DNA of 64,000 nucleotides, from positions 59,086,633 through 59,150,632 of the forward strand of contig OY755240.1 of the NCBI GenBank assembly GCA_963576725.1, in the 5' to 3' direction. The translations under genes and the position numbers were made by a program. The notes below the pieces were generated by a model. That model had not been told where the DNA came from. It saw nothing but the letters and a program-made list of their open reading frames with translations, and ran no database searches. Source of the DNA: Azorinus chamasolen (taxonomy: Eukaryota > Mollusca > Bivalvia > Cardiida > Solecurtidae). How positions within the stretch are numbered: position 1 is the first letter of the stretch; each line of letters opens with the position of its first letter. This document shows, in pieces, positions 33,971 through 45,286 of this stretch.

Positions 33971-36731
33971 TTATTTTTAAAGACACCGTCATGTTTGTTT
34001 ACATTTCGACCTAATCGTTCCGTTTTGCTGAACAGCACTCGTGTTTCGTCTAATTTTAAATTTTGGCGTTATGTCTTCAAAAATGGAAAGGAGCCGAGCC
34101 CGCCCATTTCACATCGTAAAAGTCCGTAATTTCTCCTTATAAGGAAGTACGAAATCATGTAGATTTGTAATCCGACTTTTGTCAGAGTGTAAGCGTAACT
34201 TGCTGTTCGCAGTGCAAGCAAGTCGGCCGTGTATAAAGTCCAGCCGTAACGGTACAAAGCTAACCCGGGACGTGTCTGAAACATATCTGCTGATGTAATT
34301 AATAATATTTTAGTAGAAATTAATTCAATATTAAACTGTGAATCACATTGTCCATTTTTATATTTACAAAGTACAGTTTAACTATTGCAAAACGTAAACG
34401 TACAAATACGATTTATGACAAATGCACAGTTTGGTTTGCAAAGTTCCGGTCGACATTTTACCGTTGTAAAGTTCATTGTCTACGATTGCACGTTTACATG
34501 TCTGGATTTTCGACACAGATCAGGCTCCGTACACCGTTATCTGTAGCTCTGGGAGCTACATGCTATATTTCTTCACTGACGGATTTTATATTACTAACCT
34601 TCATCATATCAATCTTGACAGTGACGTGTTTCTTGCAAATTATCGACGATAAATCATATCTAGATCTAGTCGTTTTGAGCGGTTAAAATAGGCTAGCCAC
34701 ACCTCTGAAACGACGTTCTGAACAAACAAACAAAGACAAGAATCTTAATATAAAGTAGAATCTATAAGAATACCTTGCACCTGCACCTTTAGCCAATTTC
34801 CAAAACGTAAAATGCGATGCATTTTAAATGAATTTTTCTATCTTGAACCCTGAAATAAATTCACACATACACACTGTTTATATTAGGCCGATATAAGTCA
34901 CGAGATTTTCTACTGACGCATCAGTATGACGTCAAACTCCACTATATGACGTAATCTGTTTGTTCTTATAGGAGGTGGGGGAAGTTTTTACGTAGGAGAT
35001 TATCTAGTTCTATATAGATCTATCATTTTATATATATTCATCGAATTTAAGAGAGCGTTGAATTAGTTCCATTAGTATATAGTGTCGATAATTGTTCTAA
35101 AGTTTGATGAGCGTATATGAAGTTAAGCTGACTGCAGAGACAAAAGTTAAAACTCCCATACATGTACGTGATCATCTATCGAGAACCCGATGTTATTTGG
35201 CAATGTAAGCCTAGATTTATTAATTAGAATCTAGTATTTATTTTGGTTGCATTTTAGTTTCGTTAAAATTCTGCTTGACAAAGGCCGCAAATGGGTTAAG
35301 GACATATTCTACAGTTTTATGAAAAATTAATCCTTTCATAGTATTTTCTAAATTTTGGTATATCAGGTAAAGTTTAATGGTGAATTCAAAAATAAAAAAT
35401 ATGTGTTTTGTAAAATGGCAGTTTCCGTGGCAACCGTATGTGCCAAAACTGTCAAAATGACTACACTTTCTTTAAATATAATAAAACTGAACAAAAGCAT
35501 TATAGATCTAGTACACAAAACAAACATGATTTTACACATGAATTACTGGTTTTTTATACTGCATAAAAAGATAGTAGATCTAGATCTAGATCTAATCTGA
35601 ACATTTTTCTTTACAAAATAAGTTTTTCATATTTCGTCATTCGACAAAAAAGAAAGAAAAATAAACACGTAGTCTGCGAATAAATAAAGATATTGAAAAA
35701 TTCTTTCACAAAATTTTCCATTTTTTTATATAGATCTAGATCTATTAGGTAAAATGTAATGGTGAAATCAAAAATAAAAATAAAACTATATATCGACGTG
35801 TTAGATGTTTAGTAAAATGGCACTTTCCATGGTAACTGTATACCATAACTGTCAAAATGACACTTTATATATATAAATAGATCTATATAGAAATTATGAA
35901 AGAAAATATATATATATAGATCTACTTTTTTTTAAAATTATACACTGAAATGTTTAGGTTGACGTTCTACATTTTTTCAAAAATCCGTGGTTTCCATAGT
36001 AACCACTTCAATGTTAATACAAAAAGTAGTGAAATTCATAAAAATGAAACATTTTTCAAACATACAGAATAAAATAATCCTGATTAGTTCACTACATATT
36101 ACTAGACAGTGTTTATGAAGTCTGTTTGTGTTTAAATTTACCTATTAATAACCACCATCTTGTCAATAAGCCCACTGAAAAAGATGGAACAAGATCTGTT
36201 TTTCTTACATAACTAACGGGGAAAGTATCGAATAGATATTCCTGACTGTGAACATGAACTATAATTTTCATTCTGAAAGCGTTATCAATGTATGCAATGT
36301 ACACACAGACTGGAGATGGTTACAGATTGGAATCCAATTTGGGGGATAAAATTTGAATACGTTTTCTAATATTCTGTTTGCTGAAGTAACCCTCATTTTT
36401 CCATTCACTTTCTCAGTCAATAACTTGTATGTATACACCATCACGACCTCCACAATCAACTGCAAGTGTCATTTATTCTTCTGACCCTTCTCCCTTAGAC
36501 CTTTTCGCAAAATGCCCGTTTATTCGATATTACATAAATACTTGAACTGCTCTGATCTAATATATAATGTCAAAATACACGTCACATTTTTGTTACATGC
36601 ATTCAGCCATAACACCAAAGAAAATACACGTCACATTTTTGTTACATGCATTCATCCATAATATCAAAGAGAATAATGTTGATCCAGCGTCATGGTGACA
36701 TTGGATTGTTATTTAAAATGTCATGACGTCA
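33971..36731. other. AT-rich intergenic stretch, AGATCT-rich, no gene recognised
   Basis: The 112-residue open frame at 34348-34686 has hydrophobic stretches but no known motif; I do not call it. TAGATCTA-type octamers are dense from 34990 to 35960 (for example 35572-35597). A roughly 120-bp segment (GGTAAAGTTTAATGGTGAA, ACTGTCAAAATGAC) at 35370-35470 is repeated diverged at 35749-35862. Two near-identical 49-bp units (AAAATACACGTCACATTTTT...) lie at 36572-36671. Confidence 0.5.
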
Positions 36732-37528
36732 TCAAAATGCATGCATTAGCGCATCATCCTCTTTGATGTTACAGCCAAATGGTCTGTATGTTCTCAGCCT
36801 CCATATCCAATCCGTTTCATGGATCTGTCTTTCAGTTCTACATGCATGGAACATCCGTTTCAAAACTACAAATCTCACATCATCACTGCTATGACCACCG
36901 ATTCCAAAATGTCTGCTTATTGGCTTCTCTCTCTCATGCATCACATCACTCAAATGTTCTTTCATTCTCTCCCGAATTTCTCTCTCTCAGTTTCACCGAC
37001 ATACACCATTATATCGCATTTAATGCATTTAATTGCATATACTACATTTCTTTCTCTACAGTTAATATTGGTAGACACACTGTTCAAGAATACTGCAAGT
37101 AGCACAACCCTGTGAACATACTGTATTGCTTGGTCTAACAATCCGGTTAGTTTTTGAATGCACCAGTGTGTCACATAGATTTTTATCACGCCTGAATGCT
37201 ACGATTGGCAGTTGTTGGAATACTTCTTTAAGCCGGTCTGATTGATGCAAAACTTTTGAATGTGTTTTTTTACAATGTCATGCATATTCAGAAGCAGATT
37301 TGAATACGTCAAAACTAAAGGGACCCTATTCATTTTCCTATTAGATCTAACTGTTTGTTTCTTTACTAAAGTGGCAGATCTGTCAAGTTTATCCACCATT
37401 ACCAACTGATTTTCTATCATCCTGCCACTATATCCTCTGTTCCTTAACTGACTCTTGAGTTTATTTCTTTCTCTAAAATAGTCGGATTCTCTTTCGCATA
37501 TTGTTGACTTATTTGTTGTTTCGTACAT
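36732..37528 (-). pseudogene. GIY-YIG endonuclease end of a Penelope-like element
   Basis: Minus-strand frames in order: a 109-residue segment 37528-37199 (RERNKLKSQLRNRGYSGRMI, RVPLVLTYSNLL), then LKEVFQQLPIVAFRRDKNL, a Cys cluster CATCSILEQC, the GIY-YIG signature VVYAIKCIKCDIMVYVGET, and 36965-36732 with KEHLSDVMHEREKPISRHF, HSSDDVRFVVLKRM and ETDWIWRLRTYRPFG. Penelope-like elements carry exactly this C-terminal order (linker, CCHH-type cysteines, GIY-YIG). At least two frameshifts break it (near 37199 and 37070). It is on the opposite strand to the RT at 28.7 kb, so it is a separate copy. Confidence 0.85.
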
Positions 37529-37639
37529 GTAGCTTTGCGTAACACTTCCCGATTACTATACAACGACATTCTTTGTGAAGAGTTACTATCGGTGATTATC
37601 TGCCTTGGATGCGCATAAAGATGCGCAGAAATTACTGCC

Positions 37640-37943
37640 GAAAAAGTCTACAATGTGTGGTGCTTGACTATCAGTCCGGAGGTCCGGGGTTCACATCCCG
37701 GTCCCTCCCGGAAATTTCAGAGACAATTTTCCGTGTTTCCCGCCCGCACCTCCTCTCCACCCAGGGGTAAAAATGGGTACCTGTGAGGGTCACTCGCCGG
37801 TACTGCGGCTGCATGATAGCGCAATATGTTAGCAGTGCTCAATATTGTAGGCCATTGACTCAATGACCAGGGGAGTAAATGTACAGTCGGCTGAGCGGTC
37901 ATTCGGACTGAAAGTAGTCTATAACTAGGTACTCTACTCTATT
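37640..37943 (+). mobile_element. tRNA-derived SINE, probable
   Basis: A T-arm-like hairpin CCGGG-GTTCACAT-CCCGG lies at 37684-37701 in good B-box context (GGTTCACATCCC), preceded by TGACTATCAGTCCGGAGGTC. It is followed by a unique body (CACCCAGGGGTAAAAATGGG, TTGACTCAATGACCAGGGGA) ending CTAGGTACTCTACTC. The A box is not clear and no target duplication was found. Confidence 0.55.
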
Positions 37944-38196
37944 TTAACCCTTCTCTTGCTGAATTTTAAAATACATTTCTCCTTATTTACCCATGTCCTG
38001 CTGTATAATTACACATATCTTCACTGTGTACAAGTATTTCGCTGTGAAATTACTGCTGTGGGGTGCACTGGTTGCACAATCGAATTGTAAATAATGCAGA
38101 CCCTGATGAGACAGCTCCTGTAGGAGCTGTCTCATCTGGGTCTTCACTATTTACGTGTAGGTATATTGACGTGATTAGCAAGCGAAGTGTTATTAA
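37944..38196. mobile_element. C-family TTAA MITE
   Basis: The left end is TTAACCCTTCTCTTGCTGA; the right end AGCAAGCGAAGTGTTATTAA is slightly mutated. The palindrome at about 38089-38157 has the apex CTCC-TGTA-GGAG. Same orientation as 20692. Confidence 0.85.
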
Positions 38197-38468
38197 TACT
38201 GATTTGAACATCCTGTTTAGAGAGCTCGTTTTTTACTGACGAGTCTGTATTTGTAAACGTCCTTCATTCAGCACATGTATCTAAATTATTTAAGAGAGCA
38301 CGCTTCGTTTCTTTTCGAAATTACATTTCGGTATGTGTATAGGCCTACATACAGAATGATATCGGTAGGTAAATTTTATGATGCGTTACTTTAACGACTA
38401 GATCATTGAACGATGTCTAGAGTGAACATTGCCTTACAATGCCCGAGTAGAATATTAATTTAATTAAT

Positions 38469-38640
38469 ATACAGTAAAATCTCGATTATTTAAACACTCA
38501 AATGCCTAGATCATCATGGATCTTTAAGACAGGTGGCAGCTTAATGCAGGATGAAAGTCTTGCAGAAAGCTCATTCACGAGCTTTCTGCATGACTTTTAC
38601 CCTACATTAAGCTGCCACCTGCGTAAATGGGCTTCAATCC
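38469..38640. mobile_element. F-family MITE with long palindrome
   Basis: Starts TACAGTAAAATCTCGATTAT. The core palindrome (about 38534-38622) is GGTGGCAGCTTAATGCAGGA, TGCAGAAAGCTC / GAGCTTTCTGCA and CATTAAGCTGCCACC. The right terminus is not clear. Confidence 0.7.
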
Positions 38641-38729
38641 GCCATTACTAAATTGTCGAAGTATGAAGTATTTGTAAACTATAAAACTCGAGTGCATGAA
38701 AATTGTGGTGTTTTTCCAGTCCTTAAACC

Positions 38730-38927
38730 TTAACCTGTTAAACTAACTTTTGCAAACAGCTTGGATCCAGATGAGACGCCGAGTAACTCGGCGTCTCATC
38801 CGGATCCAAACTGTTTGACACTATGTCAATATAGTATCGATCTCAAAAGCTTAAGCGAATCACAAGTGACAACGACAACAGATCGGAGCGTAAGCAGACC
38901 TCATGTCCATAGCAGGCTAAGGGTTAA
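38730..38927. mobile_element. B-family TTAA MITE
   Basis: TTAACCTGTTAAAC at the left and GCAGGCTAAGGGTTAA at the right. The palindrome 38752-38817 has GCAAACAGCTTGGATCC, GATGAGACGCCGAG, apex TAA, CTCGGCGTCTCATC and GGATCCAAACTGTTTG. Confidence 0.8.
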
Positions 38928-39109
38928 CCAAATCGGACGTGATCAGAATTGAACAGACCCAATTTTTTTTGCACCATTTGCTATATATACATGGGGATAT
39001 ACGGGCAAATGTACCCGTTGATACGGTTAACGCTCCACATATGCTGCGAGTGTGTTTGTCGATGCAAAGGGTTGCATAATCCTTATCCTGTTGAAAAATA
39101 ATGGTCTGC

Positions 39110-39489
39110 TTAACCCATTCCCTGATATTGACGATTTTTGACGACTCTGTAAAAGTCACTTTGTGAAACCATTATGATAAATAGAGCATTAGCTCCTATA
39201 GGAAAATACAAAATTCTAAAAGTGTCCTTTTCTCTAGTTAATTAATGCTCCTTTTCGGTAGATTTATTCAAAGAGGTTGTATCTATAAATAGCCTATGAT
39301 GTAATGGGTTAAACTCTGATTTACTATAGTTTTACTATACTCTGATTCCTTTATATATTTTGAAGTGATTGTCTGCGTGACAAACAGTTTGGATCCTGAT
39401 GAGACGCCGAGTTACTCGGCGTCTCATCTGGGACCAAGTTGTTTGCAAATGTGACCAAATCGCGCTTTGACAAGATAAGGGTTTAATAG
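39110..39489. mobile_element. E-family MITE (palindrome collapsed) followed by a B-family MITE
   Basis: The E copy runs 39110-39312 (TTAACCCATTCCCTGATA ... TGATGTAATGGGTTAA). It has CATTAGCTCCTATAGGA and then jumps straight to the distal flank, so the second palindrome arm is absent. The adjacent B palindrome is at 39381-39446 (CAAACAGTTTGGATCCTG, ACGCCGAGTTACTCGGCGT), with an AAGGGTTTAA end near 39486. Confidence 0.75.
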
Positions 39490-40073
39490 ATTTTGATCTT
39501 ATTCGTTTGCAACTCAGTGATTTGCTTCAAACGACATTTTCTCAAACCATTGGATCAGTTCAATAGTGTCACCTGAGCTACATTTCTTTCTGGAATACCA
39601 GTGTTAATGTATTTTTATAGGCTTCGTGTATCAAATTATGGATAACGAATAATGTAAACCTCGTTGAACATGCATGTATGTGGTTCAGTTACCCATCTTC
39701 CCAGTGAACATTTATGCGTGACTTGGTCATTACATGGATATTCATTAATTCATTTTGCGTACATGCAATTTAAAATTTTCAAGGGAATGTAGGATCAGAT
39801 CGATATAATTCCGCAAGCAAATAGAGCAGACCCTGATCGGACAACTCCTACATGTACAGAAGCCTCTGAACTGGGTATACGCTTTTGTAAAGGCGTGAAA
39901 GGCGTTTATATGAAAGAAAGGGTTGAAAGCAGAATTTTTAATGAGATACAGATATACCTCACTAAATTTGTTAGTTCAATACCTCTACCATTGACATGCA
40001 TGGATAGTCACTGATGCCAAGAATATGGCATGCGAATCGTAGTAACTGACGAAAAGTCGACTTTCTCCACTAG
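39490..40073. other. Upstream flank of the ARH3-like gene, degraded MITE
   Basis: A degraded A-family copy with GCAAGCAAATAGAGCAGACC at 39815 and GAAAGAAAGGGTTGAAAG near 39933. No gene is seen. Confidence 0.45.
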
Positions 40074-40291
40074 TTAACCCATTACCGCATAGGCTATTTC
40101 TAGATCCAACCTCTTTCATTAAATCTACCAAAAGGAGCATTTACTAGAGAAAAGGAATTTTCCAGAATTGTGTAGTTTTGAAACCATTGTGATAAATAGA
40201 GCATTTGCTCCTGTGGAGCAAATGCTCTATTTATCACAATGATTTCACAAAGTGACTTTTAGAGAAGCGTCTATAATCGGGAATGGGTTAA
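40074..40291. mobile_element. E-family TTAA MITE, full
   Basis: TTAACCCATTACCGCATAGG ... CGGGAATGGGTTAA. The palindrome has ATTGTGATAAATAGAGCATT, TGCTCC, apex TGT, GGAGCA and AATGCTCTATTTATCACAAT. Confidence 0.85.
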
Positions 40292-40396
40292 TATGCAGGC
40301 CTATGTATCATATTCTAATCAAGGATCTGATCGAGGGGAGTATACCAATTTTACTTTACAAAACGCGGTTTTCCCATACAATTGAAAGAACATAGC

Positions 40397-40560
40397 ATAT
40401 GACTGTGTCCATTTTATCAAACATCAGAGACTAAGATTCACAGAACGAAATATATGACTGTGTCCATGCTAGCACGATTCACCGACTAAAGCATTATGAC
40501 GGTGTTCATATTATCAAGATTCACAGAATATAACATATGACAGAGTCCATGTTATCTAGA
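40397..40560 (+). repeat. Diverged tandem repeats reaching into ARH3 exon 1
   Basis: Four copies of a roughly 40-55 bp unit: CATATGACTGTGTCCATTTT (40397), ATATGACTGTGTCCATGCTA (40451), TATGACGGTGTTCATATTAT (40495) and CATATGACAGAGTCCATGTT (40535). The last copy contains the presumed start codon of the ARH3-like gene and its first residues. Confidence 0.75.
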
Positions 40561-40681
40561 TTCAAAGGATCCATGGCCGGAGGGGTGGTCGGTGATTGTA
40601 TAGGAGGCGTGTTTGAAGTGTATTGGGGATTGATGATTGGCACTGACAAAGTTCTTAAGGAGACGAAAAGGATTGATTCAG
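40537..40681 (+). CDS. ARH3-like ADP-ribosylhydrolase, exon 1
   Basis: Codes for residues 1-48 plus one base: MTESMLSRFKGSMAGGVVGD, then CIGGVFEVYWG. The LSRFxGxxAGxxxGDCxG block is the start of the ADP-ribosylhydrolase fold (DraG/ARH family); E27 corresponds to the catalytic Glu of human ARH3 (E41). ARH3 removes ADP-ribose from serine and degrades poly(ADP-ribose), using two Mg ions. The start at 40537 is chosen because it is the first ATG in frame and the fold begins at once; an alternative ATG is at codon 5. The donor is G|GTACTG. Intron 1 is about 7.6 kb. The N-terminal bases overlap a local tandem repeat, so the true start deserves transcript evidence. Confidence 0.85.
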
Positions 40682-40877
40682 GTACTGAGTTAACCATTTA
40701 CCACATCAATACGCATTCTAACAGTAAATATGACCAGACTCTGCTCTGTTTGCTAATGAATTGATATAGATATGAGTTGACAGCTTTTGTTGTGGCAAAT
40801 ACTTTCTGTGTTCACATGCCGCAATACAATTCTAAATGATATCCAGGTAGATGTTCCCAGTCACACCCCATCCCACA

Positions 40878-41162
40878 CAGGTGCGGATCCAGGATTTCAA
40901 ATTGGGGGGGGGGGGGGGGGGGGGCGTAGAAGCTTTTTGGAGGGGGGCGTATATTTTTATGTTTGATGGGAGCGTTCTGTTTTACTTTCACCTTGCTTTA
41001 AACAGCCACCTGCTCTAAATACCAACTGATTAACACAATTTAGAGGTCGTTATAGAGAGGTTTTACTGTATATAGATCTAAAATATTACTAAAACAAATG
41101 TTTTGGCAATTTTACGCCGGCTCCGCCCCACCCCCACCCCACCCCCTCTAAATCCGCGCCTG
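40878..41162. mobile_element. I-family element (CAGGTGCGGATCC ends) with a G tract
   Basis: It starts CAGGTGCGGATCCAGGATTT and ends CTAAATCCGCGCCTG, which pair inverted. It contains a G run of about 19 at 40905-40924, an H-type palindrome half (GGGAGCGTTCTGTTTTAC ... GTTATAGAGAGGTTTTACTG) and CGCCGGCTCCGCCCC. Two more copies are at 46986 and 48421. Confidence 0.75.
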
Positions 41163-41685
41163 CCACTACCTTACCCCCATCAGTGAAATTTTACTGTACA
41201 GTAAACTTTCAATCAACTGCAACATATTCATTGTCTATTGTGATCTTATCCTCAGCATTTAACCCTTACAGTGCATGACAGGGGTCAATAATGCCCTTAA
41301 CAAACCGTGTAGACACACTGTTTGTCAGGTTACACTTTTGTTTACAAATATCCCTAAATATTCACCATAACCTTGACCTGTTTCAGTTTAGAATAGTCCT
41401 TTTGAAAATTCAGAGTTGTAAGAGTTGATTCTTCTCATGCTGCAATATATACTGTTTGTACAATCTCTGACATGCTGCAAGTTTACTTGCATCAGATTCA
41501 TTCAAATTTGTGAGAACTGCTGACAGAATGTCAAACAGCTTGGATCCTGACGTGACACCGATTGACTCGGTGTCAGTTCTGAATGCAAGTTTTTACAAAT
41601 ACCGGTCACATTGCACTAGTATGGGGATGGTTACTTTAAGTGATGATGAAGGGCAGATGAAGAGGTCTATCCTTTTCCTGACAAG
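41163..41685. other. Intron 1: degraded B-family MITE
   Basis: A TTAACCCTTACAGTG near 41260 and a B palindrome remnant at 41532-41572 (CAAACAGCTTGGATCCTGAC, ACACCGATTGACTCGGTGT). No coding exon is recognised. Confidence 0.5.
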
Positions 41686-41885
41686 TACAGTAAAGCCCCT
41701 CTAATGCGACCACCAAAAAGGGGCATAATTCACAGTGGAAAAGGCAGGTGGTAGATTAATGCAGGACGAAAGTTATGCAGAAAGCTCCTATAGGAGCTTT
41801 CTGAATTACTTTCGTCCTGCATTAAACAACCACATGCTTATGAAGACAGGCATGTTTGTTCATTAAGTGGTCGCATTGTATTGTC
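41686..41885. mobile_element. F-family MITE with complete palindrome
   Basis: Starts TACAGTAAAGCCCCTCTAAT and ends AAGTGGTCGCATTGTATTG. The core is GGTGGTAGATTAATGCAGGA, CGAAAGTTATGCAGAAAGCT, apex CC-TATA-GG and the reverse TAATGCAGG pairing to CCTGCATTA. Confidence 0.75.
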
Positions 41886-42449
41886 CTATCTATATCCTAA
41901 GAATGTTTTCCGTGTAATTCATAGGAACTTAAGTGGAGTCGTTTTGAACATTGCTGTCTATCATCTAAACATTTAAATGTAACATTAATTGTTTACGACC
42001 AAATCACTGGTTTTATATTTGTTGTTGTTCTTGTGGTTATTGTTGTTGTTGTTTTTATTTTTTCTATTTTTGCTACTCATTTTCTCCCTATTACTTTCTC
42101 TTTTCGTTTTGAATAATAAACGAGCATCATCATAGCATCTACAAGATCTATGCAATTATAGACTATACAATATACAACACATGCATACATACGGCCTCAA
42201 AATCAACAAGTCGTGCTGTCACCATACACTAAACACGATGCAGATGTTACATATAATCTGATCCCAGCTATACGTCACAGTTCAGTTACAGTAACTTATT
42301 TCACCATGCATATGCTAGATATGTGGGTAACATTCTTTAACCCTTATCCCGTTATACACGACCTGACTCGCATTCGGAAACAGCTTGGATCCCGACGCGA
42401 CACCGAGTAACTTGGCATCTCATCGGAATCCCAGCCGTCTGCCACTCGG
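41886..42449. other. Intron 1: B-family remnant, GTT-rich tract
   Basis: A GTT/GTTTT-rich tract at 42015-42065 and a B palindrome at 42379-42443 (CAGCTTGGATCCCGACGC, CACCGAGTAACTTGGC) after CTTTAACCCTTATCCC. No exon is seen. Confidence 0.5.
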
Positions 42450-42678
42450 TTAACCTATTACCTCATAGGCTATTTTTAGATACAACCTCTTTGAATGAAT
42501 CTACCGAAAAGGAGCATTAACTAGAGAAAAGGAAAATTTTAGAATTATGTAGTTTGAAACCATTGTGATAAATAGAGCATTTGCTCCTATAGGAGCAAAT
42601 ACTCTATTTATCACAATGGTTTCACAAAGTGACTTTTACAGAGTCGTCAAAAGCCGCCAGTATAAGGGAATGGGTTAA
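42450..42678. mobile_element. E-family TTAA MITE, full
   Basis: TTAACCTATTACCTCATAGG ... TATAAGGGAATGGGTTAA. The palindrome has ATTGTGATAAATAGAGCATT, TGCTCC-TATA-GGAGCA and its reverse. It is nearly identical to 50089-50315 inverted. Confidence 0.9.
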
Positions 42679-42783
42679 TCTTGGACGAATTTGGGGAAGA
42701 CAAAAATACACCAGATCAGAATAATAGCAGAGCTTACTTTACTGAGGGGTTAGATGTACCATAATATATTGAGTGTACTGGGC

Positions 42784-43889
42784 CCATGCTTATAAAGCTT
42801 TTTAGTTGAGTCTGAGTTCGTTCTCAAGCTTTTGATTGGTCAGATTTGAGTTCTCAAGCTTTTGATGATTATTATTATTATTAATAAAGACTTTATTTAA
42901 CGAGAGAACTCATTTGATAAAATCAATCTTCCATGAGGCCCTCAACAGTAACATATATACACGCACATTAAAAACAATCTAGTAAAAGCTACATACATCT
43001 TTAAAGATGCATATGGTTACTGGTAGAATGAAAGTTTTACTTAATGGTTAGCATAGGGTCTATAATATTTCAAGGTTTCACCCAGACCCCACAAGACGTC
43101 AGCGCAAAGTTGGCCCGATATCGCAATGACATTGGGTCCAACCACGATCAGACGCTGTGTGGTAACGTATATTCACCAGCTATTGTACATATGCATGGAA
43201 TCGAACTGAAAAGCTATTTAAAACGCTAGGTGTTATTTAGCGGTATATAAACAGTTGCTTTTAAGATGAAGCACCAAAGCAATTGGCGTCTCATCCAGAT
43301 TAAAGCTGGTTGATTCACTCTGATTTTCTGTATTAATGGAGACAAATAATGTCTAGCATACAAACGATAAAAACATTCAAGAGCAAACTAAAAAATGAGT
43401 AACAATAAAACTAAGCGAATGAAATGAACGAACCAAATACTTTGTTTAACGAGGGTAGCTCAATTAGTCATAATGACTAACCTACACTGAGGCCCTAGAA
43501 CAAAATCATTTCATACAATATACAAAACAGTAAAACACAGATCTATATGCACTCGAAAGCAATGTTCAGAAATTCAGTAGGCCCCCTATTTTTGCGTCTG
43601 GATAATTAATAATTGTTGTCTGCTTCAATTTGTAGATTTATTGTTTAAGGACACGCAGTTGGATCCTGCTAAAACTCCGAGTAACTTGGCGTCTATCTGG
43701 ATCCAATCTGTTATCATAAATTTGACTTGCCACTATCATCCAAATAGTTAATAATATAAAGCTATAATACATAAAGTGTTGCACACAAAAAATGAATTGA
43801 TCGGTCAGATTTGAGCCAAAGGCTCAAATCTGACCAATCAAAAACTTGAGAACGAACTCAGACTCAACTAAAAGTTTTATAAGCATGGA
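42784..43889. mobile_element. D-family palindrome arms with about 0.9 kb between
   Basis: The left arm 42784-42866 (CCCATGCTTATAAAGCTTTT, GTTGAGTCTGAGTTCG, TTGATTGGTCAGATTTGAG) and right part 43801-43889 (CAGATTTGAGCCAAAGGCTC, CTCAGACTCAACTAAAAGTT, TTATAAGCATGG) may be one interrupted element or two fragments. Between them is a dispersed repeat (CACTGAGGCCCTAGAAC, 43425-43640, repeated at 50560-50760) and a B-family remnant at 43648-43712. Confidence 0.55.
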
Positions 43890-44613
43890 TCCAGATTTAT
43901 ATTTTCTTATTTCTTACCTTAATATCAGAGATCCAGATAATATGCGTAAATTAACACATTTTTAAGAAGAACTTCCTTATTTGGCTGGTATATATCATTA
44001 AGTGAACAACATGGCCGATATATGCAGTGACCCATGGTGATATGTGACAAACCCCTTTTTAACTTATATCATTATCAAACCATATCTTTTTAAATGAAGG
44101 ATAATGGTCTACACTCGTACGTATACATGTACTTAGATTATGGTATAAAAACTAAAGTATAGTCTCGCACACAAGCAGATACAGTGTACATGTAACTATA
44201 AAACATAGTATGAAAACTACAGTACACACCAGTCACACAAAAACAGGCTACTATAAAAACACTGTGTAGGATTAATCAGCACCATGCCTTGTTGTGAATA
44301 TATTATTCCTGTTTCTGTTAAATGATTTTTGCAGAGTTATGGCACATCGAAATTGTTACGTGGAAAATATTTTTTCCGCGCGGTTTCTCCAAAACTGTTG
44401 TTCGGATTTCGAAAATAACTTAGTAGGATTAATCAGCACCATGCATAGTTGTGCATATCTTATTTCTGTTCCGGTTCGATACTATTTGGTATTTTTGTTT
44501 GTTCGTTTTGTTTGTTGTTGTTGTGTGTGTGTTTTTTTTGTGTGGGTCAGTTTTTGTATCAAAACAATACTAGGTAAACTTATTTCCTAAAATTTGAGCT
44601 TTATTCCATTTTT
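43890..44613. other. Intron 1: core fragment of tandem-core family 4
   Basis: 44270-44480 has GGATTAATCAGCACCATGC twice (44270, 44427) with TTCCGCGCGGTTTCTCC between; this matches the minus strand of 22436-22690. A GTTGTTGTGTGTG tract follows at 44510-44545. No exon is seen. Confidence 0.5.
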
Positions 44614-45119
44614 AGCTCACCAGAGCACAAAGTGCTCAAGGTGAGCTTTTGTGATTGCCAGATGTCCGTCGTCCGTCGGCGTGCGTCGTGCGGTGTGCGT
44701 CGTGCGTCGTCAGGCGTCAACAATTTGAACCTTTAAAAATCTTCTCCTCTGGATCTACAGGGTTCTCAGCTTTCATCTTTGGTACATAGCATCACCTATA
44801 GGTCCTCTACAAAAGTTATATAAATTATGCCCCTGGGGTCAAAATTGGCCCCGCCCCAGGGGTGGGAAGTTTTCAATAGAAACATATAGTAAAACTTTGA
44901 AAATCTTCTCCTCTGAAACCAGAAGGTTATTAGCTTTCATATTTGGCACATAGCATCATGTTCAGGTCCTCTACAAAAGTTATATAAATTATGACCCTGG
45001 GGTCAAAATTGGCCTGCCCCAGGGCCGGCTAGTTTTCTATAGAAACATATAGTGAAAACTTTGAAAATCTTCTCCTGATTGTCTGGTGAGCGCTTCAGGG
45101 CCATTCCGGCCCTCTTGTC
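44614..45119 (+). mobile_element. Tandem-core, Helentron/pearl-like element (family 6), short copy
   Basis: The head hairpin (44614-44648) is AGCTCACCAGAGCAC / GTGCTCAAGGTGAGCT, then TTTTGTGATTGCC, a GTCCGTCGTC run (44667-44718), about two cores (GGTCAAAATTGGCCCCGCCC, CTTTCATATTTGGCACATAG), CTGGTGAGCGC and the terminal hairpin AGGGCCATTCCGGCCCT followed by CTTGT. This is a short complete layout. Confidence 0.85.
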
Positions 45120-45151
45120 TCTGTTCACATAGGAGTAGAGCAAAACCTGTC

Positions 45152-45286
45152 TTAACCCTTTCCTTCATATAAACGCCTTTTCAGACATTTGCAAACAGTA
45201 GATCCAGATCAGACGGCTCCTACAGGAGCAATTTGATCAATCTACTCTATTTGCTAATGAAATTTGGTAGTCTGTTTTGTATTTTT
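45152..45286. mobile_element. A-family MITE, left part, interrupted
   Basis: TTAACCCTTTCCTTCATATA, then the palindrome at 45187-45253 (GCAAACAGTAGATCC, GACGGCTCC-TACA-GGAGC). The element at 45287 starts before a right TTAA end is reached. Confidence 0.65.

Noticed and set aside
34348..34686. 112-residue open frame with hydrophobic C terminus
   Set aside because: No recognisable motif, no splice or promoter support; length is within chance for 64 kb of AT-rich DNA.
36779..37115. Plus-strand open frames of about 100 residues
   Set aside because: They are shadows of the minus-strand GIY-YIG endonuclease remnant.
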